Shown one piece after another: positions 1 to 11,805 of a stretch of 64,000 nt of DNA. Both the position numbers and the translations under genes were made by a program. The stretch spans positions 367,455,105 to 367,519,104 of the forward strand of contig CM022297.1 in assembly GCA_011799875.1 (NCBI GenBank), in the 5' to 3' direction. The stretch is from Thinopyrum elongatum (lineage: Eukaryota > Streptophyta > Magnoliopsida > Poales > Poaceae). Positions within the stretch are counted from its first letter, which is position 1. Each line of letters opens with the position of its first letter. The notes under the pieces are model-generated. The model was not told where the DNA came from, ran no database searches, and saw nothing but the letters and a program-made list of their open reading frames with translations.

Positions 1-1276
1 TATTAATTATTCACAAAAACCTTACAAAGTAGTACATCAGGTAGTCTGAAGCCACCATCTTAGCAACATCTGTGGCTACTCCTATCCACTTGATGAAGAG
101 GTGCCGATAGTCCGAGTCTAATACCAAACAGACAGCGCACAAATGCCTAACGTCTAAAGCCGGAGGCCCCAACCAAGACACATAATCGGTCTGTGGCACA
201 AACCGGTCTGACGCACTCTCATGGGTCGTCGCCGCCGTCTTCCACCAATCCATTTTCAGAGCAGGTACTGATGTAACGACCTTGCCAGGCCTGCCGTCGA
301 CGCCGACACAGCGCCAAACAGTGTCACCGCCCTGCGCTCGTCCGTCCAGACACATCTGTCATCGAGATTCAGCTGCACCATGCCGCCAATACTCGTCGTC
401 GTCGACGCGGTAGATCCAACGCCGCTCCTCCTGCCAACCTCCACACCGTCCCGCTGCTGGAGCTGCCGCGTAGAGCCCACCACCCACAGTAACTCTCCCC
501 CGAACACCCAAGCCTCCCAAGACGCCGCCTCCATGGAGGACACGACGCGCATGGCGCCGCCGCCGCCCAATCCAAGACGGATTTTGGACTTCCGTCCGGG
601 AGTGGCTCAGAGGTGGATAGGAGGGGACCTCGGCTTCGCCTCCACGAAGGGTAACGACGCCGAGGCCATCGCCGATGCCGGGTCGAGCTAGCCGACCAAA
701 GTTTCCTCCGGTCCCCAACCTGTACCGCCAGCCTCTGTTTGCTCCGTATCTGGCCACGAGCCGAGAAACGAAACCAACGAGAGAACAAAGCACCATGGGG
801 CTCAACCCACCAAATGGAAGATCGAGGAGAGACTCCAGTGCAGTTCCGTCCAGGCGCCAGATCCAGAGAATTCGACCTGGGCAACGACGTATACCACCAC
901 CCCGCACTGGCCGTCGGCGTCCTAGCGCCAGATCACGAAGGATCTAACCCAAACGCGACGACTCACACAACCACCAGCTCCTAGCGCTCCCGCGGCCGCC
1001 AATCCGCGCCGCAAGCATGGACTCCAGCCATCGGCGCGTCGTGCACGCCGCTGCCAAGATCCGCCCGCCGCGCCGCCGAACCTCACGGTAGTACGGCGCC
1101 TCTTCATGAATTAGGCCGTCCACCGCCAGCCGAATCGCGCGTAGGGGAGAGATGCCCCGACGGCGCTGCTGGCGGCGGCGAGGGTGAGGGAGGCGGGGGA
1201 GAGACGGGCCTCGCTCCGCTCGCTCGTCAGAAGTTAGCCTTCCTCTTTATACTTGAATTTGGAGCATAACATAACA
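1..1276 (-). repeat. 3' LTR of the copia element (partial)
   Basis: On the minus strand the LTR begins TGTTATGTTATGCTCCAAAT just after the polypurine tract. It extends at least 1276 bp and its far end is beyond the window. The interior is GC-rich (about 360-1200). Open reading frames on both strands here have no recognisable domain and look like by-products of base composition. Confidence 0.8.
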
Positions 1277-1373
1277 AACTCCACCTTGAGACAAATTCCA
1301 TCTTGTAGCATGAATGAGAACCTCCTCCCTGAACAATAAAGAAAACACTTTTGGCGCCAAACCGCCACTAGGG

Positions 1374-2138
1374 CTAATGAGTTATACCAACTAAGTCTGA
1401 GCAAAGCTCAAACTTAGCAACATGAACTGGCTTTGTCAACATATCAGCAGGATTATCATGAGTACTAATCTTGCATACCTTCAGTTTACCTTGCTCAACA
1501 ATGTCTCGAACATAATGATATTTGACATCAATGTGCTTTGTTCTCTCATGAAACATCCGATCCTTAGTAAGGTAAATGGCACTCTGAGTGTCACAAAACA
1601 AGTTAATGCAAGAATTATCTCCACAAAGCTCAGCATACAAACCTTTCAGCCAAACTGATTCTTTACATGCTTCTGCAATAGCCATGTATTCTGCTTCAGT
1701 GGTAGACTGGGCAACTACTGGCTGCAACGTTGCCCTCCAACTCACGGCACAACCACCAACAGTGAACACATAACCTGTAAGGGACCTCCTCTTGTCCAAA
1801 TCGCTGGAAGCAAAATCTGAATCCACATAGCCAGCTAGCCCCTCACCAGTTCTGCCGAATTTCAAACAAGCATTGGAAGTGCCACGAAGGTACCTGAAAA
1901 TCCAATGAACAGCCTTCCAATGTTCTTTACCAGGGTTAGCCATGTATCAACTGACCAAACTCATTGCAAATGACAAACCAGGCCTAGAACACACCATGGC
2001 ATACATTAAAGAACCAACAGCACTGGAATATGGAACTCTTGACATATACTCAAATTCTTCATCATTACTAGGACAATAAGAAGATGGCAATTTGAAATGA
2101 GGAGCAATGAGAGTGCTTACTGACTTAGCATCATGCAT
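1374..2138 (-). pseudogene. Copia pol fragment: end of RT and RNase H
   Basis: This is the C-terminal end of a Ty1/copia polyprotein. The upstream part has the typical connection between RT and RNase H (Y-S-S-A-V-G-S-L-M-Y-A). The downstream part is RNase H with the [21 protein letters not shown] block (first catalytic Asp), the TEAEY block (catalytic Glu), and the [10 protein letters not shown] block near the C terminus. One in-frame TGA at about 1947-1949 separates the two open stretches, which share a frame. Everything upstream of this is deleted, so no functional product is possible. Copia RNase H is diagnostic; confidence in the family is high. Confidence 0.9.
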
Positions 2139-2176
2139 GTTAAAACGATGAAGAACTTTCTTAATGTAACTCTCCT

Positions 2177-2250
2177 GACGGGCCTCGCTCCGCTCGCTCG
2201 TCAGAAGTTAGCATCCCTCTTTATACTTGAATTTGGAGCATAACATAACA
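2177..2250 (-). repeat. 74-bp remnant of the copia 5' LTR
   Basis: The stretch matches 1203-1276 over the same 74 bp with only a couple of changes (for example GCATCCCTC versus GCCTTCCTC). It ends at the element terminus (...AACATAACA). It is the start of the 5' LTR in element orientation. Its junction with pol at about 2176 marks a deletion of several kilobases. Confidence 0.85.
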
Positions 2251-3502
2251 GAACCTTGCCTAGTAAGAGATATGTTTCATCTTTTTTATCATACCCATTT
2301 CATTTTTCATGTAACATATGAAGAAGAATCCACTTACCTTCGTACTACATTATCTTTGAGTTTGTGCAAGATGCATCATATTCCTTTTTTCTACTTATGC
2401 ACTGATGTAAAATTACTTTTGTCACATCATGCACGTTCCCCTCGGTGCTACAGTGAATTCTCTTGCCAACTGAACCTCGATAAATTTGGGTAGCTTTGCT
2501 CATAAGCATAAACTCAGTCCTGCACTCATCTAGAAGGCATGTCCTTGCAATGATTGTTCAGTTTGTTACTGAAAACCACATTCGCGCCTAGCTAGTTGAA
2601 CGATTATAGCATACGGCTTCATGTCAGATACCTTGTCGTTTGGCTATATTCTTGTACTAAAGTCGGTGAAAATAAAGGATGTTGGGAGTTGGAACAGAGT
2701 TCAGTTAGCAGGCAGAAGTTCAGAAAATGAGAGTATTCAGAGGATCTATATATTCATGTCTTCTTCAGCAGTTAGTTACTAGTACGTAAATCTTAACATG
2801 ATTCGTGGAACAGGATACTATACTTTAATCCGTAACCAACTTTGCGCAGCAGCTTAAAAGTTAAGCACCCGAGGAGAATGGCTAGCTCAGCAAGCGTAAA
2901 CCAGCTCCGAGGGACAAACAGATTTGCACCAAGTGCTCCCAAGTGCAAGAATGGGAATACATCCACCGAGGACGACTCACTGTCACCATGATTGGAGCCA
3001 CGTACCGGACGACACCTATGTGCGGGAGCATATATATCCCGAGCCCTCGACAGCTACGCCCGATCTCGGTACATATCCCCGTAGCTGGCTGCGGGGTGTA
3101 GGGCGGAGCATCAGGATCAGGACACTGATCGCGCATACAGGTCACTGATACATACATGACACTTGCGACAGGCAGCCGTCCGTAGATGCTGAAAATGTGC
3201 GCACCACCCAGCGGCTCACTGCTCATGTCGACCGTGGGAGTCGGAATCCGATGCCTTTTCCATGTCGACCGGCCATGCAAAGGGAGGTGCATGGACCGAT
3301 CCGGTGATGAGTGCTGGGTGCACGCACGTACAGGGAAGGGAACCACTGCCTACTGGCTGGCTGGCTGGTGGATGGATGGATGTATCAGTGCCGTGCCATG
3401 TAGCTAGCTAGTAGCTAGTGGGATCTATCCATCCCTGTCCATCTCTAAGTACGGAGCCAATCGAATCGTTAAAGTTAAAAAAATACTCTATCTGTAAAGA
3501 AA
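2251..3502. other. Intergenic stretch, no gene recognised
   Basis: No coding region or known repeat is supported. A 154-codon open frame on the minus strand (2882-3346) lacks any domain or plausible gene structure. The tract 3340-3420 has short GGCT/GGAT/TAGC reiterations. Confidence 0.5.
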
Positions 3503-3577
3503 TACTCCTTCCGTCTCAAAATAAGTGTCTCAACTTTATACTAAGCTTGAGACACTTATTTTGAAACAGAGAGAGTA
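3503..3577. mobile_element. Short Stowaway MITE (Tc1/Mariner type)
   Basis: The 75-bp unit runs from TACTCCTTCCGTCTCAAAAT to ...TTTTGAAACAGAGAGAGTA and folds back on itself: AAATAAGTGTCTCAACTT pairs with the GAGACACTTATTTTG arm. The CTCCNTCCGTCTC end and the TA target are those of grass Stowaway elements. It has a short loop, so it is an internally deleted copy. Confidence 0.9.
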
Positions 3578-4153
3578 TAAAACTTTTTAGATCACTACTT
3601 TGAAGCAGCAATGAACTGAGGAATGGCTGAATTCCGGTACCATAGATCCATGCTGCTACCGAGCAGCAAGGCAACTGGATACCTAGAACTAGAAATAGCA
3701 TCACCTGATTAAGTAATTCTTCCTATGATTCGCTAGGTGTCATCAGTGACCAACAGCGGGCGCTTCAAATTCTTTATGCAAAGTTTTTCTCATGAGAAAG
3801 AGCGGCAGTGCAAAGTACACTGGCAGTACTACATAGTAGATTCTCCTATGTTTGGTTGTTGTACACTGCACGACATACGATAAGGCTGGAATATAGAGGA
3901 CGGCGGTAAGTTTCGCGAAAAGGTTTCACCAACTAGGGAGGAGCATGTCTATCTACATACACACTTCATCATATTCGTGCCAAGGAGAGGTATGCAATGG
4001 TCCACAGACGACGTTATATTCCCGCCCCTCTTTAATTTGTACGCCACATCCTACAAAGCCCAGCTTTATACCGGGAGCGGTACTGTCATGTGGCGCTTTC
4101 TCTGATTCTCCTCGGCCCATTTCCGCGGATGCTGCACAAAATGAAAGGCGCTT
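3578..4153. other. Intergenic stretch, nothing recognised
   Basis: No open frame with a recognisable domain and no terminal-repeat structure was found. It leads directly into the tandem duplication that begins at 4154. Confidence 0.4.
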
Positions 4154-5643
4154 TTAAGATCGCTTTGGCGCTCTGCCCGTTTTGCATGGTCGACTGTCAA
4201 TTGCCTTTCTAAACCGGTCTTAAGGGGAGCGACAATCACCTCCCAACAAGTTAGACAAGTCACAAGTACATGTGATTGGACGAACGCACATTGCATTTCC
4301 AATCAAGCACAAATTACATGATCTTTTAGACATAAAGTTTATTGTTCCTTTTCTGCAAGGCATAAAGTATGATTCGACGAAATACATACTTTTCAGATCT
4401 GAGCTGAATAGGTGATCGAGGTGAATAGGACATGCGGTGCTGTATATGGATCGGTGCAGGATTTAATTCGGAGGTTGAATATTTGTTTTCTACAAGTGGT
4501 CAATTGCATGCGCATCATCTTGGGCATATAAGGAATTGTAACCTCAACTCTCTCACAAATCGGTGGGTGGACTGGTTGTTTGGAGCTAGTGAAACACGCT
4601 TCTCTTAGCAGTGTCACCATTGACCAATATATAAGCAATCTTATTGTTTTTGATTGCCACATTTTCATTACTTTGAGTATTCTCATCAATTTGAGCATTT
4701 ATTTGTTTTAGGATAATGTAGCCTAAGAGATGTACTGCAAAATGGACAAGTCGAAGGGTCGTTTGGCCTTCAACAATGTTGCAATTTGTTGGAACACCAC
4801 AAGAAGTAGAAGTCGAGGATTGGCGACGACGGTCCGAAAAACTGGGAAGCGCAACAATTCCTCTCCATATATGGACGATGGTGAAGATGATGATAGTCAT
4901 GGAGAGTAAAGTGTTCCTAAAATTCCCACTCTGACATCTAGCGCAGGTCGGCCCGACGGGAGATAGAGAGGGAAGGAGAAGCTCAAGAGAGAAGGTGAGG
5001 TGGACACGACGAAAAAAGGATCGATGAGTTGATGAGGACAAGGAACGAGTACGCAAGGAAGTAAGAAAAGATAGAGATTGAGGAGAAGAAGATCCAAGAG
5101 AAGAGGATGAGATGGGATGTTATGCAAGAGAGCAGACGATGTCAAGAGGAGATGGAGACGCATAGGCTCAAAATTGAGGAGCGTTGGGCAACAACTGAAC
5201 AGATAGCTGATGAGAATTGGTTCATCATGTTAGATGCAAACTCCATGGATCCAATGACGTGAGAATTTTGAGAGAATTCGCGAATGGAAATCATATGTTC
5301 TAGGGACGCCACGGGTGGGGACGGTGCACATGCTGGCAACATGTGATTTGTACATGTTGTCGAATAAATGCTTTTATTCACACAATTTCCTAAAAAATAT
5401 GTGTATGATTGCTTTTGAAACTGTGTGAGAAAACCTTTGATTTTGGAGGCAATCAAAGTGTTTGAATGAAAAAATGGGAAAAGTATTTTGAAGGACGACT
5501 GTGGATATGGCGACTCTACTGGAGTTGCTCTTAGGCTTCAACCCACCAGAAAAAAAGTCATACTACTACTCTATTCTTATTCTTCATGGGGGCAGAAGGT
5601 GGGTAAAAATATGTTGGAAATGTCAAACAAACACATCCTATAA
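4154..5643 (+). repeat. Copy 1 of a 1.49-kb tandem segmental duplication
   Basis: The segment starting TTAAGATCGCTTTGGCGCTC recurs at 5644, giving a period of 1490 bp. The copies stay alignable over their whole length with many substitutions and small indels, so the duplication is old. Near the end of each copy (about 5515 and 7035) is a reversed AAGAGCAACTCCAG-type terminus typical of grass DNA transposon ends, suggesting the unit came from a DNA transposon or its captured gene. Confidence 0.85.
4400..5290 (+). pseudogene. NAM-associated C-terminal-domain-like pseudogene, copy 1
   Basis: Translation in shifting plus frames gives the usual order of plant proteins with a 'No apical meristem-associated C-terminal domain'. 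First is a Trp/Cys-rich block ending GCLELVKHASLSSVTIDQY, then an acidic/Lys-rich linker, then a charged helical tail (ELMRTRNEYARK ... EEKKIQEKRM) with a final MLDANSMDPMT block. The frame is broken by several stops (for example after NEYARK near 5063) and by frameshifts. In grasses such proteins are numerous and often move with transposons. I infer a dead copy; the domain call is from pattern recognition, not a search. Confidence 0.6.
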
Positions 5644-7177
5644 TTAAGATCGCTTTGGCGCTCTGCCCATTTTTCATAATCAACTGTCAATTGCCTTTCT
5701 AAACCGGTCTTGCCTTTCTAAACCGGTCTTATGGGGAGCGACAATCACCTCCCAACAAGCTAGACAAGTACATGCTGATTGGACGAACACACATTTGTAA
5801 TTAAGCACAAATTACATGATCCTTTAGACATTAAAGTCTATCGTTCCTTTTCTGCAAGGCATAAAGTGTGATCCGACGCAATATATACTTTTCAAATCTT
5901 AGCTGAAAATGTGATCGAAGTGAATAGGACAAATGGTGTTGTATATGGATCGGTGAAGGATTTAATTCAAAGGTTGAATATTCGTTTCTATGAGTGGTCA
6001 ATTGCATTGCATGCACATCATCTTGGGCATAAAACAAATTGTCACCTCAAGTCTCACAAATCAATGGGTTATCAAGAGATTTGCAACCATTGGGCAGGTT
6101 GTTTGGAGCTAGTCAAGCACGCTCCTCCTAGCGGTGTCACTATTGACCAATATATGTAAGCAATTTTGTTGTTTTTTTACTGTCACATTTGCATTACTTT
6201 GAGTATTCTCGTCAATTTGAGCCCAGGAGATGTACTGCAAAATGGAAAAGTCGAAGTGTCGGTTGGCCTCGAGCATTGTTTGTGTTGCAAGGCCACAAAA
6301 AGCGGAAGTCGAGGAATGATGACGACGGTCCAAAAATTGGGAAGTGCAACAAGTCCTCTCTAGAGATGGACGATGGTGAAGATGATGATGGTGATGAAGA
6401 GCAAAGGGTTCATAGAAGTCCCACTCCGACGTCTAGCACGGTTCGGACCGACGGGGGAAAGAGAGGAAGAAAGAAACTCACGAGAAAGAGAGGTGGAGCC
6501 GATGAAAAAAAGATCGATGAGTTGATGAGGACAAGGAACAATTACGCGGAGAAGAGGAAGTAAGAAAAGATAAGATGGAGGAGAAGAAAATCCAAGAGAA
6601 GAGAATGAGATAGGATGCTATGCAAGAGGGCAGACGATGCCAAGAAAGATGGAGACGGGTAGGCTCTTAACTGAGGAGCGTTGGACGACAACTGAATGGA
6701 TAGCCGAGGAGAATCGGTTCATCATGTTGGATGCAAACTCCATGGATCCAGTGAAGTGAGAATTTTGATAGAAGACACGAATAACAATCATATGTTTCTA
6801 GGGACGCCAAAGGAGGGGACGGTGCACACGTCGGAGAAGAAGGGAACGGTGCACACGTCGGCAACATGTAATTTGTACATGTTGCCAGTTAAATGCTTTT
6901 TTCACATAGTTGGCTAAAAATTATATGCATGATTGCTTTTGAAATTGTGTGATAAAACCTTTGATTTTGGAGGCAATCAAAGTGTTTGAATGAAAAATGA
7001 AAAAAAAATTATGGAAGGTGACTCCAGATATGGCAACTCTGCTAAAGTTGCTCTTAGGCTTCAATCCACCGGAAAAAGAGTTATACTGTTATATTCTTAT
7101 GCTTCATGGGAGTGGGTGGGTAAAAATATGTTGTAAATGTCACTGTGCACTGTCACGCAAGCACACCCTATAATCAC
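5644..7177 (+). repeat. Copy 2 of the 1.49-kb tandem segmental duplication
   Basis: It aligns to 4154-5643 throughout. It has an extra local duplication of GCCTTTCTAAACCGGTCTT near 5690-5730 and a small duplication around 6815-6870 (the GGTGCACACGTCGG motif appears twice). It ends in CACACCCTATAATCACAGCC, equivalent to the CACATCCTATAATTAAG junction of copy 1. Confidence 0.85.
5890..6800 (+). pseudogene. NAM-associated C-terminal-domain-like pseudogene, copy 2
   Basis: This copy is better preserved than copy 1. An 82-codon stretch (5911-6159) contains EICNHWAGCLELVKHAPPSG. A second stretch in another frame (6189-6563) contains an acidic DDGEDDDGDEEQ block, a basic GGKRGRKKLTRKRGG block that could be a nuclear localisation signal, and KKIDELMRTRNNY. 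The helical tail and MLDANSMDP block follow to about 6760. At least one frameshift between the two stretches and a stop after NNYAEKRK make it non-functional. It sits in tandem with its paralogue 1490 bp upstream. Confidence 0.6.
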
Positions 7178-7231
7178 AGCCTCCAAGCTAAAAACATGAT
7201 CATAGACTGGACAAAGGTGGGGGTACCATTC

Positions 7232-9012
7232 TGTTGGAAATATGCCCTAGAGGCAATAATATTGTATTGTTATATTTTCATGTTCATAATTAAGAGTTTA
7301 TATTCTATGTTATAACTGCTATGATCCTGGAATATGCGATTCAATGGAAAACTCATATGCACGTGTGGAATGATAAACGGTAAAATCTGATTCTTTGTCT
7401 CGCCTCTAAGACTACCTCAAGTGTTGTTTATGATCATGTTAAGTGTAATGATAGACTCAAAATGACATTGAGAATATGACGTTGGAAGAACGATCGTATT
7501 GACTCTGACCCAAACTTGTTTGTTATACTTTGAGATAATATCGTCAGAAGTCAATTGTTATAACACGGAGTGTTAATTAACGTGTGATTAGTTCCTTAGA
7601 CCATTAGAGTATCGTAGTCACTTCTTATAGTACGATGAACTTTAGGGTTGCTCAAACGTCATTTGTAACACGGCAATCATAACGACAACTTACAGGTTCA
7701 TCAAAAAAATTGACAAGGGACTAGATAACTCGAGAGTGGAATTTTCTCCTCCGATGATGGAGAGATATTCTTAGGGCCCTCACGGTGTGACGGCATCACC
7801 GTCTAGTCAGACACAGGTGACTATGTCACGGGGATGCCGGAACGTGTCAACGAGACAGAAGAACAAAACCGGTAACAAGAAGATCGGTATAGTGAGCATG
7901 TGTATGACTCAAGAGGATACCGATATATCTCACCTCGGATTTTGTAAAGTATCACGAAGCAAAGGAAATAGCACATGATAACCAAAGGTTCACTTGAATA
8001 TCATTCGTGTACTCATAGGGATCGATATGGATGTCCACGGTTCCGCTAGCGATCATTGAGCGAAAGGAGTTTTGTTCATGTCTATGTTTTACCAAACCTA
8101 CATGGTCACAAGCTTAAGGTAATCATGATCTGCTGAGTGTTAGTAGGACGGTAATAATGAGAATATATTTGTGAAATAGTTTCACTAATATTCAAAATAG
8201 TTTCAAGAGGAACCGGAAGCGTTTCGGGGTCACCGGAAGGGTTTCGGAGTTTATCGGGCAATAATGGGTATTTACAATAAATAATATATAGGTGGAATTT
8301 TTTTCGATGATGTTAAACTAATAATAAAAGGCTCTAATAATAGTTAGGAGACTTTTATATTTAACTTAATATCAACGGACCTTAAAAGGCCAAGTGGTGG
8401 AAAACATATTGGGCCACAAGGGCCCAACATAGGTGGCGCCCCCTTTTCCCCTTGTAGAGAGAAAAAGGAGGCCAAATTGGAGGCGGATTCCCCCCTCCTT
8501 GGCCGGCCAAAGGGGAAGGTTTCCCTTCCCTTGTTGTGCCCCCTCTCCCCTCCCTCAAACCTATATATACTAGAGGTTTTGGCCCTTTGGACACACAAGT
8601 TTTTGAGCCTCCTCTAGTTCTAGTTGGTCCTAGTTGATCTAATTAGAGCTATACCTAGATCATCTAATCCTCATAATTAGAAGCCCAGTGTGGTTCTAAT
8701 CTCCTCCCTCTAATTCTCTGGCGATGATTAGCTCTAGATGGCGAACAGCTGCCGGATCGTAAAGACCGTACACTTGCAATCTGTGGAGAGGTCGTGCTTT
8801 CAGTCTTCCGTTCGAGGGACTATTCGTGGGCGGTTCGCTGGATCGTTTATCTACGGTTCGAGGGACTCCAAGTATGATCTACACTGACTCGCCTTCTTCT
8901 GCTGCAACTCGGAGTCGGTAACGATCTGATCTAAACCGCCTATCCCATCTTCATAGTGTTCCTGGTTGATACGTAGGGCGATTTTTTTAGTTTTCTACTA
9001 CGTTTCCCAACA
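7232..9012 (+). mobile_element. Solo LTR, Angela/WIS/BARE-type copia
   Basis: The 1781-bp LTR starts TGTTGGAAATATGCCCTAGA and ends ...CTACGTTTCCCAACA. It is flanked by a perfect 5-bp TSD, CATTC (7227-7231 and 9013-9017). No internal domain is present, so it is a solo LTR left by recombination between two LTRs. A TATATATA box occurs near 8563, about where U3 ends. The start sequence is the well-known one of the Angela/WIS/BARE family of Triticeae. Confidence 0.95.
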
Positions 9013-9017
9013 CATTC

Positions 9018-11260
9018 TACACATGACATGATTATCCCTGACTGTAGGATCAGAAATTAACTAGGGGCATGGGTGAGTAGAAGATTTTATTCTTGGACAA
9101 TCAATTCTCTCAAAGAAGCACAACGGAAAAATAACTCTTAGGCTGAAATTGGACAGAGATAAATCTATAGTAGTAAGTGACCTAGAGAAACAAATAGGCA
9201 GAAGTACAAAGATAAATCTATTAGGACAGAAGGTAGAGGAACTTCTACAAATAGATAAATTAAACAAATAAGCATGCAAGCGAACTAGAGATAAAATCTA
9301 AGATATCCATGGTGAACAACACGGAGGTAAATACATAGCAGTTTCGAAGAACCGATCACAGAACAAGATGTAGAGGGAGAAGTTCTTCAACAAGAGGAAA
9401 ATAATTGAATGCAAAAATGAGTAAGAGATAAAACTAGTGGTGCTCAATGGCGATAAGGGATTTGTTCGACTAGTTCACACTTCTGGCAAAGTGCTACATT
9501 TGGTTCGAGGGACTTGTGATTGAACACATGAGCAATTCTCTCTTCGTCCTATTCTCCTTGACCTAAAGTCCCTCAGTCCGGTCAATTTGCTCTCGGTAGA
9601 TTCTTCCGGGTAATTATGAAACCTTCACATACTCATCCTGGCTATCCACAATGACTTTAATGTTCTGGACCGATGCCTAACCGTCTAGTGGATGCGCAGC
9701 CCACAAGAGTAATATGCACAAGCTCCGTCTCAATCTAGTTCTTTTTCGTGTTGCTCAATCAATTAAAAAAATAGGCTTTGGGGTTTTCTGTCTAGGATTC
9801 TGTCATTTCTCTTAAAGAGTGGGTTGCTCACACAAACTCATGTCAAATCAAATGGAGCAGCCAACCATTGCAGGTTTGGGTGGGACGGTTATTTATAGTC
9901 GGGGCAATTCCAAGGTGTTAAATAACCAATGAGGACATGGCCACTCAACGGACAACCGACACGTGGCATACCGGTCGGAATTCAAATTTAGCCCACTAAT
10001 TAGTTGAGGAACAAGTCAAGTTGACTCATCTTCCAGTGATTCTATCTCTAAGTCCCGAAGAACATCGTCTCGGACTCAGAGAATAATCACTCTGCATGAA
10101 GAACTTTTTCTCGTCTTTATTCAAACAAATAGGTATTGGATTGAGCACACGACCAAGACCTAAATCTAACCTACACTAGGACTCCCTTAATAGTAAGGAA
10201 AATGTAACTAGAAAAACAACTATGTCTTCACAGTTGACTTAATTCTTCTCACCGCGACCAATTGTTCCTCGAATAGCATACCAAGCCTATTGATTTTCAT
10301 CACAATTTTTGGAGGTTGTCTGCCACACGAATAGCAACCTTGTCTGAACTCTTCAAGCACCTGCTTCATGTGTATACTCATAAACACATTAGTTCATTAA
10401 CTATTTTTTCCAACAATCTTCAAAACTCTCGAGGGACACTACATGCACCTACACTGACCTTTTGTGTCTTTATATGATGTTCTTATGAAATGTGGTAGCT
10501 CGGAAAAATCCAACATGTTGCATTATTTCGGAATAAGTAGCTTACATACTGGATAAGATATATTGCACATGTACAATCGCTATTAAATAAAGTTGTTGCT
10601 CCCCTCCCCCCTCCCCCACACTTTTATATTGTGTCGAGATTTACTTTTCAGATCTTTCAAACATGTCCAACACGTAGCTGAATTTGTGTAAAATTGGCCG
10701 ACAACATCTTATTTCAAAAAGAAGGATAACATCACCGAGCTCTGCATCAATTGATGCACGCAACCTTATATTATCAATTATTTAACGATGTCAAGCAAAG
10801 CCTAACATAACTTACAGAAAAAAAACTAGAAGCCATCCAAAATTGATTTGCCACCTTGGATCCATGTCGTTAGGAGAGAGGGACGCTTCAACGTAAGCTG
10901 GTCTTCAGGTTCAGCCACCATTGCCGCCACCTCATATATCGCCGCCATTGCAGCCACGTCATGGGATCCACCCAACATGTCCCCGCCCTGATGTCCACCA
11001 CCATGGACCCCAACAACGAGATTAAGCCCCTAGGCAGGGTCGTGCCACGGAATCCAACACACACCCGCATCGAGCCAACGTCGCCACTGTATTATACCAC
11101 TCCGTGTAGGAGCCGAGACCGCACCACCTCACTTCTGTGGTGTCGCCTAAGCCATAGGGATCGAGTGTCTGTTTGGGATCCCTCTGTGTTGCAGCATTGG
11201 TAATGGCGCCACCGTACGGTGTGCGTAGTTGGCAATCTCATCGATCCCCTTGTCCTTGTT
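9018..11260. other. Intergenic stretch, no gene recognised
   Basis: AT-rich sequence without a supported gene, apart from small chance ORFs. From about 10860 the composition changes to a GC-richer stretch with CCACC/GCCGCC reiterations that leads into the 11261 repeat copy. I saw no transposon termini here. Confidence 0.4.
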
Positions 11261-11393
11261 ACCGGTGTTGCACAACACCAACGGTATGCCCCTAACCACA
11301 CGCTCCGGTGACGAGCCTCTACTTCCGGTCCCGGTGGATCCGAGTTTGGCTCGAAGTCGTCGATGAACCCGCCATCTTGGCGATGAGTAGCCA
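11261..11393 (+). repeat. Diverged copy A of the 603-bp repeat, left part
   Basis: The text CTTGTTACCGGTGTTGCACAACACC and onward matches the starts of the copies at 20848 and 21451. The match breaks at AGTAGCCA, where the hAT-type element inserted. It resumes at 18640. Confidence 0.8.
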
Positions 11394-11805
11394 TATAGCT
11401 GGCCAAACGGGCCGGGCCAATCAGGCCAGCCCACGAGCATGTCGGCACGGCCGCCATGGGCCAGGCACGACACGGGCTAAACGGGTCATGCCCGGCACGC
11501 GGCACGCCTTGGGCCATGCCTGGGCCTAGAGGCTGGGCACGCGGGCCGGCACAGCACGGCCCATTTATTATTCTTCATTTTTTTCAGAAATTTATATATA
11601 TATATATATAACCTAAATTACAGCCTAATAGGCTAAAAAACATGCGGTCCAGCGTGCTAAACGTGCCACGGGCCGGCCCGTTTAATAACCAGGCCATGGC
11701 TGGGCCGAGGAGCAACGCACGTGGGCCGGCACGGCACGGCCCGACTATTAAACGTGCCACGGCGGGCCGTGCCGTGCCAGGCACGATTAGCACGGACTGG
11801 GTCGT

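Larger units (their letters stand above)
1..2250 (-). mobile_element. Internally deleted Ty1/copia retrotransposon
   Basis: The element reads on the minus strand. A long left LTR (its 3' LTR) runs from before the window to 1276. A purine-rich tract (minus strand AAGGTGGAGTT) abuts it, then comes the C-terminal part of pol, and then a 74-bp piece of the other LTR ending at 2250. Both LTR pieces end in the same ...AACATAACA. The 5' LTR body, gag, protease, integrase and most of reverse transcriptase are missing, so pol sequence joins LTR sequence directly near 2176. The left TSD lies outside the window. Membership of copia rests on the RNase H protein; I do not name a family. Confidence 0.85.

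Noticed and set aside
359..984. Overlapping open frames on both strands in the left LTR
   Set aside because: GC-rich LTR sequence with no domains; several frames are open together, which is a composition effect.
2882..3346. 154-codon minus-strand frame
   Set aside because: No domain, no splice context and low-complexity surroundings; probably chance.
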